Below are positions 48,367-48,967 of a stretch of 48,967 bases of DNA, piece by piece. The notes beneath the pieces are model-generated. The model did not search any database, was not told where the DNA came from, and was given only the letters and a program-made list of their open reading frames with translations. Source of the DNA: an uncultured Lachnospiraceae bacterium (GTDB taxonomy: Bacteria > Bacillota > Clostridia > Lachnospirales > Lachnospiraceae); assembly GCA_934402515.1 (NCBI GenBank), contig CAKRTZ010000014.1, positions 1-48,967 on the forward strand. Direction: 5' to 3'. The number at the start of each line of letters is the position of its first letter. The first letter of the stretch is position 1. The position numbers were made by a program, and so were the translations under genes.

Positions 48367-48946
48367 GTTTCTTTCTCAACAATTCATCCAATTTTTTGAA
48401 ATGTTCTTCTTCCTTTGCCGCACGTTCTTCGTTCTGCTCTGTTACCGTTCGCAGTTCATAATCCAGTTCCTTCAGAATATGCTCTTTTGCTTCCTTAATT
48501 TCTTCTGCATGTCTGCAGGACAACTCCCGGGTCTGCTTTTCATTCACTTCTGTCATTGCCTGTACCATTGCCTGTTTAAACAATTCTGCCATCCTCCTGA
48601 GTTTCTGTTCTCTGCTTTCCTCCGGCACTGTCACCTGGGTGGTTTCCCCTGTGGAGGGCAAGGCTTCCTCTGACATTTTCCCCACCGGCGTTTCCTCCGG
48701 CTGTCCGGTAATCGTCTCTAAAGGGGTAAGCTTTCCATCCTTTAAAAGCAGTCGGATTGCCTTCAGCTGCAGTCCCTGCTCCTTTAGATTCTTAATACGG
48801 ATAAACCGTTCAATATCCTCTGATGTATAATAGCGATGCCCCAGTTCATTCCGTTTAATGGGCAATGCCAGTTCCTCTTCCCAGTAGCGCAGCACATGGC
48901 TCTCCACCTTCACCTTCTTGGCTGCCTCTGAAATTAAATAGTTCAT
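48344..48946 (-). CDS. MerR-type, RacA-like DNA-binding protein
   Basis: 200 aa. The first 70 residues are a MerR winged helix-turn-helix: YLISEAAKKVKVESHVLRYWEEELALPIKRNELGHRYYTSEDIERFIRIKNLKEQGLQLKAI. A linker (about 72-110) leads to a long charged coiled coil (about 110-195) with no effector-binding cysteines or ligand domain. This layout resembles RacA, which anchors the chromosome at the cell pole in sporulating bacilli, as well as a general MerR regulator; I favour RacA-like by architecture only. Start ATG 48946 follows AGGAGG. The 3' end overlaps the ferredoxin terminator. Confidence 0.85.
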   Translation of the reverse strand: MNYLISEAAKKVKVESHVLRYWEEELALPIKRNELGHRYYTSEDIERFIRIKNLKEQGLQLKAIRLLLKDGKLTPLETITGQPEETPVGKMSEEALPSTGETTQVTVPEESREQKLRRMAELFKQAMVQAMTEVNEKQTRELSCRHAEEIKEAKEHILKELDYELRTVTEQNEERAAKEEEHFKKLDELLRKKQKKRPVE

Positions 48947-48967
48947 GTTTTTTCCTCCTATCCAAAT

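Noticed and set aside
1..48967. rRNA, tRNA, insertion sequence, prophage or toxin-antitoxin locus
   Set aside because: I read the intergenic gaps for these and saw none. A systematic tRNA and Rfam scan would be needed to exclude small RNAs.

Overview
The window looks like a chromosomal segment of a low-to-mid GC, spore-forming, anaerobic Firmicute, most likely a Lachnospiraceae gut clostridium. Support for this: a paired GlgC/GlgD glycogen system, SpoVG, CwlD and SleB-type spore/cell-wall hydrolases, a V-type ATPase operon with Na+-type rotor ligands, a DnaD/DnaI-type primosome, MecA, a DUF1858 redox protein and a small 2[4Fe-4S] ferredoxin. The lineage call is inference from gene content. 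I see no rRNA, tRNA, insertion sequence, prophage or CRISPR array.

Layout. 1-674: gene-free, with a dyad-rich stretch (about 80-225) and then a regular array of five hairpins (290-591) built on the 10-bp motif AACCTATAAG and its reverse complement. 675-5874 (minus): probable operon 5'-nucleotidase, ABC-F ATPase, PAP2 phosphatase, SLC13/ArsB-like transporter. 5989-8780 (plus): MATE transporter and an NCS2 purine permease with a structured leader. 8865-15521 (minus): lipoprotein, aroA, an unlisted 32-codon ORF, mfd, pth. 15589-18318 (minus): glgC-glgD-spoVG, closed by a terminator. 18576-23469 (plus): murC, then a cluster of DnaA-box-like sites, then dnaD, a dnaC/dnaI-type helicase loader and prs. 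23552-29982 (minus): moxR, DUF58, a membrane protein, a 121-aa hypothetical and an 845-aa anchored extracytoplasmic protein. 30012-38867 (minus): nine-gene V-ATPase operon with promoter, leader hairpin and terminator. 38973-39449 (plus): DUF402 protein. 39477-43417 (minus): SleB-like hydrolase, dCMP deaminase, upp, rpiB, Sua5. 43520-48946: cwlD, GH18 protein, a small gene with an odd start, mecA, DUF1858 protein, ferredoxin (too short for most ORF lists) and a RacA-like MerR protein.

How the genes fit together. Most of the window is housekeeping: nucleotide salvage (5'-nucleotidase, purine permease, upp, dCMP deaminase, prs), replication and repair (dnaD, loader, mfd), cell wall and sporulation (murC, cwlD, SleB, GH18, spoVG), reserve carbohydrate (glgCD) and ion-motive energy (V-ATPase).

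The least explained signals are non-coding: the five-hairpin array, the DnaA-box cluster in front of dnaD, the purine-permease leader in which an upstream CTTCTCCT can pair with the ribosome binding site, and a gene at 46148-46372 whose perfect 11-nt Shine-Dalgarno points to an ATT rather than an ATG/GTG/TTG start.
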